Shown piece by piece: positions 1-11,258 of a stretch of 64,000 nucleotides of DNA. Position 1 is the stretch's first letter. Each line of letters opens with the position of its first letter. The notes beneath the pieces were generated by a model that was given only the letters and a program-made list of their open reading frames with translations, did no database searches and was not told where the DNA came from. Both the position numbers and the translations under genes were made by a program. Source of the DNA: Glycine soja (taxonomy: Eukaryota; Streptophyta; Magnoliopsida; Fabales; Fabaceae); contig NC_041002.1 in assembly GCF_004193775.1 (NCBI RefSeq), positions 13,056,485-13,120,484 on the forward strand, in the 5' to 3' direction.

Positions 1-1118
1 AAAGGATGTACCCTCCAATGTGTTAAGACAAAGTTCTCAGGCGGTTAGTCCTTCGAAACTTTGTGAAGGGGGAAACAAAAGAATTCTCAGGCGGTTAGTC
101 CTTTGAAATCTTTTGTTTATGGTAAAGGGAAGAATCAAAAGAATTCTCAAACTGTATCGTTTTGAATTTTTTGACAAGGGAGAAGAGAGACACAAAAGAA
201 TTCAAGCGGTTAGTCCTTCGTTCTTTTGGAAAAGGGAGAAGAGAGACACAAAAAGAATTCAGGCGGTCAGTCCTTAACGAATTCTTTTTGGCAAAAGGAG
301 AAGGGAATGAAAAAGATGAATAACACAAGTTTTTGAACAAAGAAATTTTCTTGGAAGAGAAAGTTTTGAACAAAAACTTTTAGAAGGATGAAGAGAAATG
401 AAACCAGAAAGTTATGTTGAAAGAAATGAAAGAAGATGTTGAAAGATAGAATGATTGAAAGAAATGATGGATCATTTTTAAATTCATGCCATGGTCACAT
501 ATTTATAATCTCTTGATGACTCAAGTCAAAGTTTGTGACTCTTGGAAATTTCTTTTAAAACTAGTCACTTAGAAAAGTTGTGACTTTGAAAGAATCTTCA
601 TAAACAAGTCACTTGAAGAATTATGACTTTTAAAAATGAATTTTTCAAAAACAGTCACTGGTAATCGATTATCATTAAGGTGTAATAGATTACACATCAA
701 CAGATGTGACTCTCCATTTTGAATTTTGAAAATCTTAAGGTTTTAAAACACTGGTAATCGATTACATGTTTATGGTAATCGATTACAACTTTGTAAATCA
801 GTTTGAAAAATAATGCTGGCTACTGGTAATCGATTACTACCTTCTGGTAATCGGTTACCAGAGAGTAAAACTCTTTGGTAAAAGATTTTATGAAAACTTC
901 ATGTGCTACTCAATGTTTTGAAAAACTTTTTAATACTTATCTTGATTGATTCTTCTCTTGATTCTTGAATCTAAGTCTTGAATCTTGATCTTGATTATTC
1001 TTGAATCTTGATTCTTAAAACTTGATTCCTGAAAACTTCATTCTTGAATCTTTAGAATTTGCTTGACTCTTGATTCTTTGGCATCATCAAAATAACCTTT
1101 GAAAGCATTGCTTCCACA
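1..1118 (-). repeat. SIRE-like Copia LTR, truncated by window edge
   Basis: Minus-strand LTR of the same family as those at 44891, 48015 and 57208. Its 5' end in element orientation is TGTGGAAGCAATGC (reverse complement of the bases ending at 1118). Bases 1-300 hold the leader tandem array containing GCGGTTAGTCC units. Bases 660-855 hold three pairs of palindromes based on TAATCGATTA. The 3' end lies outside the window, so whether it is a solo LTR or part of a full element cannot be decided. No protein is encoded; the 92-residue minus-strand ORF at 95-373 is array sequence. Confidence 0.85.
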
Positions 1119-1560
1119 TTGCTTACAAAAAAACATCGGTTTTTCTAAAAATTGATATTGGTGAGTAGAAAACAATATCAATTTTTAGAAAAATCGATGT
1201 TGTCGTCAATTCACAACATCAGTTTTTAAAAAAATCGATGTCAGCCAACCACAACATCGATTTTTCTAAAAACTAATGTTGAAAAATCGATGTTGTCGTC
1301 AATTCACAACATCAGTTTTTAAAAAAACCGATGTCAGCCAACCACAACATCGATTTTTCTAAAAACTAATGTTGGTTTATACATATTTTACATTTTTTTT
1401 GTTATTTCTTACTATACGACATCAGTTTTTTAGAAAACCTATGTAGTGTAGTTTAGTTTAACATCGGTTTTCAAAAATTGATATTAACGTTGATGCTTTT
1501 AACGATGGTAGTTTCAACATCGGTTAATAATCGATGTTAAAAGCCTATTTTCTAGTAGTG
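1119..1560. mobile_element. CACTA-type element remnant with right terminus
   Basis: The segment ends in TTTTCTAGTAGTG at 1560, the reverse complement of the usual CACTACTAGAAAA terminus of plant CACTA (En/Spm) elements. The interior consists of short inverted blocks containing ACATCGATTTTTCTAAAAA and its reverse, with a block of about 90 bp repeated in tandem near 1190-1285 and 1283-1372. This subterminal repeat pattern is typical of CACTA elements. No left terminus is present; the LTR ending at 1118 probably cut it off. No transposase is seen. Confidence 0.65.
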
Positions 1561-1574
1561 TCACTTGGCTGGCC

Positions 1575-2335
1575 AATGCCTTAAATGGAAAACCTTTTGA
1601 CTTACTTAACACTCTAACTCTGGTTTTGTGATTTTTAGGGAAACTAACCTCCCAATAAGAATCACATACTCCCTCATAGCATCTTTAAATTTAGCCAACG
1701 TGTTAAACTCTATTCCAAACTGAAATTTGAAGTTGATTCCTCGTTATTCTTTCCTAAACTTAGGAAATTTATCCTTCTTGCCTCTTTCCTCTATAACATT
1801 TGAACCATCAAAACTGCACAATTCCTGAGTTTCATAATCAGATTGGTCTATGTCTTCAGTGAATATAGGATCAAGTCGCAAATCATTACTCAGCTTCTCA
1901 ATAATTTCTTATGGAGTCAAGTTCACAGTTGTTACATTCATATTTACTTTCTTTCCTTGGCTATACCTATAGTAGAGGCTACATCATAATCCAAACCTAG
2001 AGCCCTTTCCTCCTCACTGTTGCCAAGGTATAAATCATTTTGCCTCGTCACTATCATCAAACTCACTCCTAACTGGATCATCATTCTCAGTGACTTTAAC
2101 TTCAGCAGTACCCTTATCACTCCTACCACCTTGGGTAGTTTGAGAATCAATTGCACCCTCAACAATTCTAGGAAGCTTGCCTTCAAACCAGTTAACATCA
2201 TCGACAACTTGTTCAACATAAATATTAGCAGGACATTGATGATCAACAAAATATTTCCCTAGCTCAATTGCATATATATCCCACTTAATGGCTTTGTATC
2301 CAACAACAGACTTGAGACCATCGTTCCTTCACCAT
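1575..2335 (-). pseudogene. Broken MuDR-type transposase N-terminal region
   Basis: Read on the minus strand, three neighbouring frames give pieces resembling the N-terminal part of plant Mutator-like (MuDR) transposases. An acidic linker rich in Asp and Glu (about 2020-2270) contains DDVNWFEGKLP and ends at a stop. A second piece (about 1620-1925) contains KLSNDLRLDPIFTED, then a stop, then FGIEFNTLAKFKDAMREYVI, which looks like the segment just before the transposase zinc-binding domain. Stops and frame changes show it is not functional. The catalytic core is absent. It lies directly beside the CACTA terminus, so it may be an older element or cargo. The family call rests on remembered similarity. 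Confidence 0.5.
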
Positions 2336-2479
2336 AGTCTAACTCTCATATGACATTTTAAGTCCTCCTTCACAATAACATTTTAAGTTTGAACAAGTTT
2401 ACAGAAGTGAAAAGTGATTTGTTTTGCTTATTCAATTAGCACCCAATAAGTATCAGGTAGCAAACCTTAGACTGGAACC

Positions 2480-3021
2480 ATTGCAATTTCTTGAACCTAA
2501 GTGAAAGTTATGAGCTAAGTATACCAAAGTGAGAAAGATCGTGTTGAAGGAAAAGACTTAGACTTGAGGGTAGGCAAATCATGTATTCTCGATAGTCATT
2601 TGTGAACTAGAGTTGGTAGAGCGTGAGAGTCTTGAAACTCATATTTATTTTCTTGAACCGTTCCATGTTCGAAAAAGAGTCGACCATGTGATCAGTCACA
2701 TTTCTTTGTGTCTGTTTGTTCGTTTCAAATTGTCATCAGTGTCTTCTATGATATTATCCTACTCCAAATAGTATGTCATTCACATTCTATTATTGTTTAG
2801 ATGTCACTCTCGTGAGAAGAATTACTTATGAAATACTATCATTGAGTAAATGAGGATTGTTGGATTTAGTTGCTAAGTGCAAATGAGTCTTATGATCGAA
2901 TTCACAGAGAAGTGTTTCAACTGGGCACACAACTTGATTTTGAGAACCATATGCGTGATATCTTTTTCTCGATCTTTCGGCAAAGTTTCAAGGATGAAAC
3001 TTCTTTTAAGGGGGGTGGAAT
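2480..3021 (+). mobile_element. 3' internal end of a Gypsy element, with polypurine tract
   Basis: This stretch runs directly into the LTR at 3022. A purine-rich run, AAGGGGGGTGGAA at 3008-3020, sits against the LTR and is the expected polypurine tract for plus-strand priming. It shows that the LTR at 3022 is a 3' LTR. Fragmentary open frames resemble the C-terminal end of a polyprotein, but no domain can be named. The left limit is uncertain. Confidence 0.55.
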
Positions 3022-5655
3022 TGTAACATCCGATTTTTCGTAAATAAATCAAAAAGGCTTTTTAGTAAAAATAAATAAATAAATAGCGTTTTATAAAATG
3101 AAGGTTTTTTATAATGAAATAAATAAGGAGAAATAATTTTATTAATCAAAATAATGATTTTAGAGAAAATAAATAGTGTATTTTATTTATTCATTTGATA
3201 GAGAATAAAATATAGTTTATTTTTATAAAATTATAAAACTAAATAAATAGAGTAAATAATAAGTTGTGAGTACCCTAGGTATAAATAACGATGTTAGGTC
3301 AGTTTTCACACTGACAATGCCTCCTCTTCTCCTCATTTTCGTTTTTCCCCCTTCTCCCAAAATCCTATCTTTTTCCTGCAGACCAGAAACACTGTCTCAG
3401 AAAAAATGACGATCTCGGACTCATTCACTGTTGTATCCTCATGAAATTTAAGAACCAGGTTTGCAACTCAATTTCGAGGCTTTTCACCGTTGGAAATTAC
3501 GAGAAACTGTCAGATCTAAGAGAGATACACTTCGCATCGTAACCTTTTCTTTTCCCACTGAAACCCAAAACTATCTCAGTAAAACTACAATCCCGGATTC
3601 GTTAACCGTTGGATTGTCGTAAAAGTTTGATATCTTGTTCAAGATTCGATTCCACACACCTTCACCGTTGGGATTTGCTAGATAATATTCATGGTGGGGG
3701 ATAACAGAATCACACAAAGATAGTATAAATGGAGGCTTCAATCCCTTCTCCTTCTCTCTAACGTTTGGGAACCCTATCAGAGCAATCACAGGAAAAAATT
3801 GAGGAATCTCAAGAAATTGCTAGAGATGTCGCTATCGCTATCGGAAGACACATGAGCCCGCTTAGAGGTAAGAGATGAGTTATTCACAATTGGGGATTAG
3901 TGAGAACATTTATAGGGATACTTAGAGGATTAAATTAGGGTTTATTTTGGGGTGTTTATTAAATTATAATTTTTCCTTTACAATTATAAATACAATATTA
4001 TTGTCCTTACGTAGCAATTGATGTTCTGATAAGAATTAATTGATAAACTTGAGTGCTCTTGATGTTTTGTGTTTTGACCCATGATTTTAATATAATTATG
4101 TGAAATTATTTGAGGGATTTTACTGTCCATGTTGTGATAAACCTTTTGTATAAATTGTTATAGTGAGATTATGAAATGGTGATTCAAATTGTGAGTATGT
4201 AATAAATTAAACCTGTGATGAATGGTGAAATAAATGTGTATTAAGATGTGTGTATTGAGTTGTGAGCTATGAACTGTGCAATCACATAATTGTAAGACCC
4301 TTTAAGGGAGACAAGTATTGTGATGGGATCCACTATGGAAACCCGACGAGATAAAATGATTTTGAAAAACAATTGAGTAGTTGTGTGTATTGCATAGTTC
4401 ATAGGTAAAGTGTATATGATTCATGAGGTGTGATAACGTGTTAAATTAAGATTATACCATTGTGATTGAAATCGAGATTGAGTGTAAGTGATAAATTGAG
4501 TATGTATATGATTAAGATATATATGTGCATTGAGTTGTGAACTATGAATTATACAATCACACGACCATAAGACTCTTTTAGGGTGACGAGTTAATGCTAA
4601 GTCCTTTTTTGGGTGACGAGTTAATGTTAAGCCCCTTTAAGGGTGACAGGTTAATGCTAAAACCCTTAAAGGGCGACGAGTTAAAACTATTTTGAGAATA
4701 ATTGAGGAGTCGTGTGTTTTGTATAGTTCATAGATAGAGTTTGTATGCTAAAATGTTTTCTGGGTTGGACCTGAATCAGGAGGGAGAGGCCCTGACGAAC
4801 TCTTCGGAGTGTAGGCCTTGGGGGTCACCCGGTTTGAGTGCTCCTTTAAGCCTATGTTGATCCCATATAGTTGGAGCATTCTCGCAAAATACTGCGACCC
4901 TGACTGGTCTCCCTATGATCTTACCTAGTGAGAGTGACCTGACTTGCTAGTGTGTGGTTTGTCTTGTCATGTACTCCTAGGCGCCCAACGAGATTTTTCA
5001 TTGACATGGTACCACATTGCATATAGGATTGAGTCTTAGTGTATATGTTGCATAACGCTTATGTATTGATCAATATTGATTGACTTAATGATTTTGTGCG
5101 TTGATCCTTGAGTACGTGAATGTTGTAAAAATGAATGAGACGTGTTGTGTTATGATGTGATGTTGGGTGATAAAGTAGTGAAATGATGTGAGCTATGTTT
5201 AAGTAAGTTTTATTTTGTTTTTATGATATTTATACCTACATGTTGTCTCGTTACTCTTCATTAGTTAGGAATGTGATAACTCACTCTCGATGTGCTATTT
5301 GTGTTTGGATCATTTGATGATCTCGAACCTTGTGTTCGTGGGAGCAGATGAATAGGTGGATGACTATGAAGAACCTGATGCTAGAGGACACAGGAACACA
5401 ATGCTCTGATAGGATGTTACATTAGGGTATAGGTTTTATATTAATTGTATGAAGTTTTAGACGATCTTGTTTTGAGCCGAAGTGAATTTATTATTTATTT
5501 GGACAAGTTTTATTATGATGTTAGAAAGGTGAATGTGAGCCTTCTACCCTCTTGAAAGGCTTGTACTTAAATGTGTTTTAAAAACTTTTAATTAAGTTTG
5601 ATTTTTTATTTCTTTTATTATTAGTACATATATGTATGAGATAGAGGGTGTAACA
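3022..5655 (+). repeat. Gypsy-type 3' LTR, 2634 bp
   Basis: It starts TGTAACATCC after a polypurine tract and ends GGGTGTAACA, giving TG...CA ends. It is closely related over its whole length to the LTRs at 53067-55715 and 29155-32227; all three share a block with GGACCTGAATCAGGAGGGAG. A tandem of about 35 bp containing GGGTGACGAGTTAATG is repeated about four times at 4565-4685. The flanks GGAAT and CGATT do not match, as expected when only one LTR of an element is seen. The 72-residue minus-strand ORF at 3571-3789 is LTR sequence. Confidence 0.8.
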
Positions 5656-6195
5656 CGATTCATGAAATAAAATCTCTTACCTTTACTCATGTATTCTACA
5701 TCGTGCCTGGCCACGCTCCACACCAAAAACTATCTTCACATGATGCAATAAAAGACCCTTCAACATTGTCCGTTCTCGCAAATGCTAGCTCAGGGATTGT
5801 GTCTCGAACATGGTCTTCACACTTTAGAGAGAGGGATGAACGATTCTCAGCAAAATCCCTAATTTAAGACTCTTTAAAACTGAAACATGATCTCTGCCTC
5901 TTCATTGTTAATTTGAAATTTCTAATTTCTAATTTTGTATTAATATGAATTTTTATTTTTCATATTACATTAAATTTATGAGAATTTGCCTATAAAAAAC
6001 CCAACATCAGTATGACATGTGATTTTGCAACGTAATTATACCACATCATGTTTTTTAGCGGAGGAAGACAAGGACTATAAACGTCACGATGTAACGACGT
6101 TACATGACAAGGACTAAAGTGAAAAAAAAATTTACAAGGACAAAAAGAAACATTTCACAAAATTACAAGGACAAAACATGTTTTAAAACTTTTTT
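5656..6195. other. Intergenic, nothing recognised
   Basis: AT-rich sequence between the Gypsy LTR and the Mutator-like element. I see no coding frame of note, no RNA gene and no clear repeat boundary. Confidence 0.5.
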
Positions 6196-7435
6196 GGGTA
6201 AATAGCCACTTTTGTCCCTGAATGTGTAATTCGCTGACAAATGCGTTTCTGAAAGATGAAAATACAAAATTTAGTCCCCTAAAGTGTAAAAAGTGCGACA
6301 AATATATCCGACCGTTAATTTCCATCCGTCATCGTTAATAAAATAGCCTACATGGCATAGAAGGACAAATTTGTCACTTAAATGATTGTCAATGTGGTCA
6401 TCTCTAATTGCTAACATAGGGGCATATTTGTCATATAAATTTTTTGACTTTTCGTCTTCCCACTCCGCTGACAAATGGGTCCCTGAAAGATGAAAATATA
6501 AAATTTAGTCCCCCAAAGTGTAAAAAGTGCGACAAATATATCCAAATGTTAATAGTAGATAGTGACTAATTATTATAATTTGAAAAAAATTATAATGATT
6601 GTGACAAAATTTTTTTAACAAACTCGTAAATTAAATTGAGTCTAAAAGAAAAAAGAATACTCGTTTTATAGACTATAAATAATTTTTTACACTCTCATGC
6701 TTGATGAAAGGTTCAAGTAAAAAAATGTTTATTATAAAGCATTATAGTTAAATTAGATCCATGAATAACTTTTAGGGAAAATTGCAATTGCAATCACACT
6801 TTTAATTTGTAAAAAACACTCACTTCCTTTGGAATGATTTTTTTAAGGTTATGATTTTTTAAATGATCAGTCAATAAAAAATAATTATGTATGATTTAGA
6901 AAAAAATTAAAAATCAACAAACTTTTATTATAATTTGTAATTTGATGTCATTGCATATACTAATAGACATTTATATTTTATTATGAAAAATTTATTAAAA
7001 AAATAATTAAATAAATAGTGTTTGATTAAATAGAATCAATGATTTTCTTATCGTTTTACCGTATTTTTTTTTCTTTTTTTCGGTGTTGATAGCATTTATT
7101 CAATAGTTAACAACCAAAAGATTGATTTTTTTTGTAGTTGAAGAAAAGTAAGAAGAATCCGCTAAAACAATAAAATTTCACTTTCATTGGTAATATTATA
7201 TGAATGTCTCAACTGTTGATGAAACTTAAAAATTATATAACGAAAACAGACACTTATCAGTGTGATATAATTCTTTCAAAATTTTGTCGCAATCATTATA
7301 AATTTTTTCAAAATTATAATAATTAGTCACAATCTATTATTAACGCCAGGATATATTTTTCGTACTTTTTACACTTCAGGGAACTAAATTTTCTATTTTC
7401 ATCTTTCAGGGACACATTTGTCTGCGAATTACACA

Positions 7436-8955
7436 TCTACTATCCTTATACAAACAAGACCCCTACAGTGCCAAACCTTACACGTGTCGTGCTGTCGTTA
7501 GCCGTTTTCTCGCCCAAAAACGTCTACATCAATTTTGGCTTACATGTCGCTCCCTGATTGGCGGATTTCAATTCCCCATTTAATACCACTTAATTCTAGA
7601 ACTTTCTTCTCTCTCCTCCATTTCTTTTGCGTCAATCTTCTGTTTCTCTTTCTCAACTTCTCACCTTCTCCCTCTCTCTCCCCCATTTGGTATTCCCAGC
7701 ATTTTGCCGTTCTCTCTCATTTTTGTCTCCCCTGTTCTCTCTCCCCCGCCATTTTTTATTTTTATCCCCAAACTCCATGAATACAGGTTCATTTTCTTGC
7801 TTTGTCTGTCAAAGCTTAAATTTTTTTGTGTTCCCGAGCCTTCTCCGATGTGCTTCTCCTGCCATTTTTTATTTTTATCTCCAAACTCCATGAATACAAG
7901 TTCATTTTCTTGCTTTGCCTGTCAAAACTTAAATTTTTTTGTGTTCCTGAGCCTTCTCTGACGTGGTTCCCCCGTCATTTTCGATTTTTATTTCAGAAAG
8001 ATTTGATTTTTGTCTCTATCCCTGTTGATGTGGTTTTGATGTGCTTTGTTTTCCTTCCCCGTCTTCTTCTACGTTTTCTTTTTTTACCTCTATTTGCATT
8101 TGTATGCATTTTTTTTATTTCGGTTTTTTATTTTTTCACTGCATGTTCATTGTTTCTTCTAAAGTTACGATTTTTATCTCCAAACTTCATGAACACAGGT
8201 TCGTTTTCTTGCTTTCTCTGTCAAAGCTTATTTTTTTTTTGTGTTCCTGAGCCTTCTCCGACGTGCTTCCCCCGCCATTTTTTATTTTTATCTCCAAACT
8301 CTATGAATATAGGTTCGTTTTCTTGCTTTCTCTGTCAAAGCTTAAATTTTTTTGTGTTCCTGAGCCTTCTCCGACGTGTTTCCCCCGCCATTTTTTATTT
8401 TTATCTCCAAACTCTATGAATACAGGTTCGTTTTCTTGCTTTGTCTGTCAAAACTTAAATTTTTTTGTGTTCCTGAGCCTTCTCCGACGTGGTTCCCCCG
8501 TCATTTTCAATTTTTATCTCAAAAAGATTTGATTTTTGCCTCTATCCCTGTTGATGTGGTTTTGATGTGCTTCATTTTCCCTCCCCGTCTTCTTCTACGT
8601 TTTCTTTTTTTACCTCTATTTGCATTTGTATGCTTTGATTAATTATAAATTTATTTTGTTGACTTATATTTTTTCTCAAATCTTTTTTCTGCTTCTTGAT
8701 GTTTCATGACTTAGTGTTCTTGATCTTTCATGACTTAGTGAGGTACATATTATCTAATCATGTAATCGTTTGTTTCACATGTTTTTATTGTACATCCTTT
8801 CTTTTATTCTAAACAATATCAAACAATGTATAATATTAACATGTTACCTTAAAATCATATTTTACTACCTACATGTAACTTAATATTAATTATTTCAACT
8901 TTTCAATACTCAAATAGGAGTATGAGCGTGTGCATCCGTACGGGCCAAAGTCTAG
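7436..8955 (+). mobile_element. Non-autonomous Helitron, 1520 bp
   Basis: It begins TCTACTATCC after a host A at 7435 and ends CTAG at 8952-8955 before a host T at 8956, the Helitron rule of insertion between A and T. A hairpin precedes the end: GCGTGTGC (8926-8933), loop ATCC, GTACGGGC (8938-8945), with one mismatch and two wobble pairs, six bases before CTAG. Removing the element joins the two halves of the Mutator-like TIR exactly. It has no Rep or helicase frame. Its interior is a pyrimidine-rich leader and the minisatellite at 7751-8640. Confidence 0.8.
7751..8640. repeat. 113-bp minisatellite with higher-order structure
   Basis: A unit containing CTCCAAACTCYATGAATAC is repeated at intervals of 113, 299, 114 and 113 bases (ATG of each unit at 7777, 7890, 8189, 8303 and 8416). 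Two units are followed by a spacer of about 190 bp holding GATTTGATTTTTG and CCCCGTCTTCTTCTACG; three more units are followed by a second, shorter copy of the spacer. This implies duplication of a unit-plus-spacer block. The period is not a multiple of three, so the ORFs of up to 197 residues here read different frames in successive units and are not genes. Confidence 0.85.
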
Positions 8956-8982
8956 TTCAAGGACAAAAATGATTATTTACCC

Positions 8983-10398
8983 AATTTTTTTTATATCATT
9001 TATGCAACTATGCAAGCATTGTTGAGAATTATGGCCGCTGATTTTTTTATTTTTAATTTTACCATTAAGAAAATGGGGTACCAAATACAATGAAATCAAA
9101 GTGTTGTCACAGGCTCCATCCAATTGATCAAAATGTTTGTCTCGCATCAATAATTAATTAATCTTTTTCATGCATTATTGCTTCTTTTTTTCTTTTATTT
9201 TTTTTCCAGCACATCGAATTTGAAAGGTGGGAGGGGAACGTCATGAGTCTCGTTGATTAGAATGCTTGCATTAAGGTTAAGAACTCTATCCATTGAATTT
9301 AATTTTTGGATCATTAAGGAAATGGCGTCGCAAATCCAATGTAATCATAATTTTCAAATCATTTAACAAAAAATATCAATCAGATTAGTGGCAAAGCAAC
9401 TCTACTTTTTGAGACTGCTTTTGATATTTATTTTATTTTAATAGTAAATAATAAAATGCATGTTTGGTCGGGCGTTCATCACACTTGGCGCGTGTCAATC
9501 AGAAGCAAGAAATACTAGCTTTCATTTTTAAAATTTAGACGTGGATCTGTCAAATAAACATGGATCATGGACTCGGATCCAAGCAGAGTATAAAAAATGT
9601 CATTTTATTGTCTATTTGTAAAAATTAAAAATCATTTTTCACTATTTCATTTCCAAAAAAATCAAATAATATTCTTCAACTATTTATGAAAAAAGGAAAC
9701 ATTTCTTAAATCAAATTATCTACCCAGCTTATTGTAGTGATTTTTCCTTATTTGAGTAGAATTGTTCCAATAGCAGATAGATCTCTACCAAAAGAATCAA
9801 ATAACCTAAATTATGACATTGGTTGATGGTCATGTTTCTTCGTCTAATAGTTTTTTTGATGAGGTTTCTTCCTCTAATTTGCATCAACCTAGAGTTACCG
9901 ACTTGAAAAAAAAATCAACTTAAGAGTTACCTAAATGGAAAATCCAGTTTAATCAAAATGAGGAGGGTAATTTGAGAATCGTCAACCCTCACTAGCAATC
10001 TTTGTTAATTGTAATTTCTTGGTACCCAAGATCCCATGTTCCTATGCCTTTACAAAGAAAAGCGTTGGATTTATCTTCTGCTTTGACAAAATTGAAGAGG
10101 AGGTTCCTTTTTCATTTCACGTGTGCTAAATTACACTCTTTAAATCTTAGAAGATAAGGATTAGTCACCTACCAAACTTGTAACCACGTTATAGTCAATC
10201 CCTACCACTCCCTTCCCACTAAAATTTTCAGCAAGGAAACTGGAACTCTTCCTAGTAGCAGTTAAAAGAGACTTGGGGGAAATGTAATTATTCGTAATAT
10301 TATAACAGGCACATAACATTATTATACGATATTTGCATTAATGATGGATTAAATTAATTAAATATAATAAATTTATATTAGAATGTGTGAAACAAAAG
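8983..10398. other. Intergenic with one ORF remnant
   Basis: AT-rich sequence. Apart from the interrupted frame at 9813-10157, nothing is recognised. The last 30 bases before the tRNA hold TA-rich DNA and a CAA motif at 10393-10395, usual features upstream of plant tRNA genes. Confidence 0.5.
9813..10157 (+). pseudogene. Interrupted ORF, unidentified
   Basis: One reading frame of 115 codons starts ATG ACA TTG GTT and ends TAA at 10155-10157, broken only by an in-frame TAA and an in-frame TAG. The composition is more protein-like than the flanks, with stretches such as NEEGNLRIVNPH and SWYPRSHVPMPLQRKALDL. I do not recognise the family. It could be a gene fragment carried by a transposon, or chance. 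Confidence is low. Confidence 0.25.
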
Positions 10399-10470
10399 GT
10401 GGCTGTAGTTTAGTGGTGAGAATTCCACGTTGTGGCCGTGGAGACCTGGGCTCGAATCCCAGCAGCCACA
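10399..10470 (+). tRNA. trnH-GTG: tRNA-His (anticodon GTG)
   Basis: A 72-nt cloverleaf. The acceptor stem GTGGCTG (10399-10405) pairs with CAGCCAC (10463-10469), with discriminator A at 10470. The anticodon stem CCACG (10425-10429) pairs with CGTGG (10437-10441); the loop TTGTGGC has anticodon GTG at 10432-10434. The A box TAGTTTAGTGG is at 10406-10416 and the B box GGCTCGAATCC at 10449-10459. No intron and no encoded CCA are present, as expected for a nuclear gene. T runs at 10480-10483 and 10485-10489 serve as the RNA polymerase III terminator, and CAA at 10393-10395 lies just upstream. The extra G-1 of mature tRNA-His is normally added after transcription; the genomic base at 10398 happens to be G. 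Confidence 0.97.
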
Positions 10471-10845
10471 AATAATGTGTTTTATTTTTATTTATTCAGA
10501 ATAGCCTAATATTGAACTTAGATGTCAATAATTTTCTGTTATTAAACGTAAATATCAGTATTTTTTTTTATTGAATCTAAATATCAATATATTTCTATTA
10601 GACGCCAAATATTTATTAGTAAAACAAATATATTAATAGGATGTTCAAAAAAATTAACACAAAACTAAAATATGATACAATATTAAACATTAAATAAGAG
10701 ATTTTTTCTAATAAAATTTCAATTAACATCATTGAGTACTTTTCTTTAGGTATTTTATATTATTATAAATTTTGAAACAAATTAAATAATGTATACGCAA
10801 ATATTAAAACTAAATATTTAAAAAAATTCACTCTTTTCATAATAA

Positions 10846-10889
<44 letters not shown>

Positions 10890-11258
10890 CCAAATTAAAG
10901 TATATCAGACTTAAAGATGAAATAAATTCATAAAATAATTTTATATTAAATTTATCTTTAAATTTTGCAAATTTTAACTATCATTTTAGTTTACATGCAA
11001 TAAATAAGTACATTTACATTTTAAATGATGATAAATGTAAATTTGTTAAAATTATTTGTTTTTTTTTCTTCTATTTTTTTAGGCAATTTTTTTTATGCAC
11101 ATGTATATCTTTTTCCTTAAAAAATAAATTTATAATCCTGTTTAAAATATAATCACAATTAAGATTTTTCATTCCTTCTTAAGTTTGTTTAATGTATATC
11201 ATATCAATTATGCAAATTCAAACTAAATGAGTCACACCTTTTGAGTCCCAATAAAAAA
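10471..11258. other. AT-rich DNA with degenerate short repeats
   Basis: After the tRNA terminator, 10505-10620 holds loosely repeated phrases of the type ATTGAACTTAGATGTCAATA. Similar phrases recur inside the TIR element at 11259-11902. The rest is AT-rich and contains the TA microsatellite at 10849-10884. Confidence 0.5.
10849..10884. repeat. (TA)n microsatellite
   Basis: Uninterrupted TA dinucleotides over about 36 bases. Confidence 0.95.

Larger units (their letters stand above)
6196..8982. mobile_element. Mutator-like TIR element, interrupted by a Helitron
   Basis: The left end GGGTAAATAGCCACTTTTG at 6196 is matched in inverted orientation by the right end finishing ATTATTTACCC at 8982. 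The inverted match continues for more than 100 bp once the Helitron at 7436-8955 is removed. The flanking 9-mers are AACTTTTTT (6187-6195) and AATTTTTTT (8983-8991), an 8/9 match, and 9-bp duplications are typical of the Mutator superfamily. The left TIR is partly duplicated: a second copy at about 6466-6630 matches the right TIR over roughly 160 bp. No transposase frame is present, so the element is non-autonomous. Confidence 0.75.

Noticed and set aside
7535..8642. Overlapping plus-strand ORFs of 69-197 residues (Phe/Leu/Ser-rich)
   Set aside because: They read through the 113-bp minisatellite; successive units are read in different frames, which is not how a protein repeat behaves.
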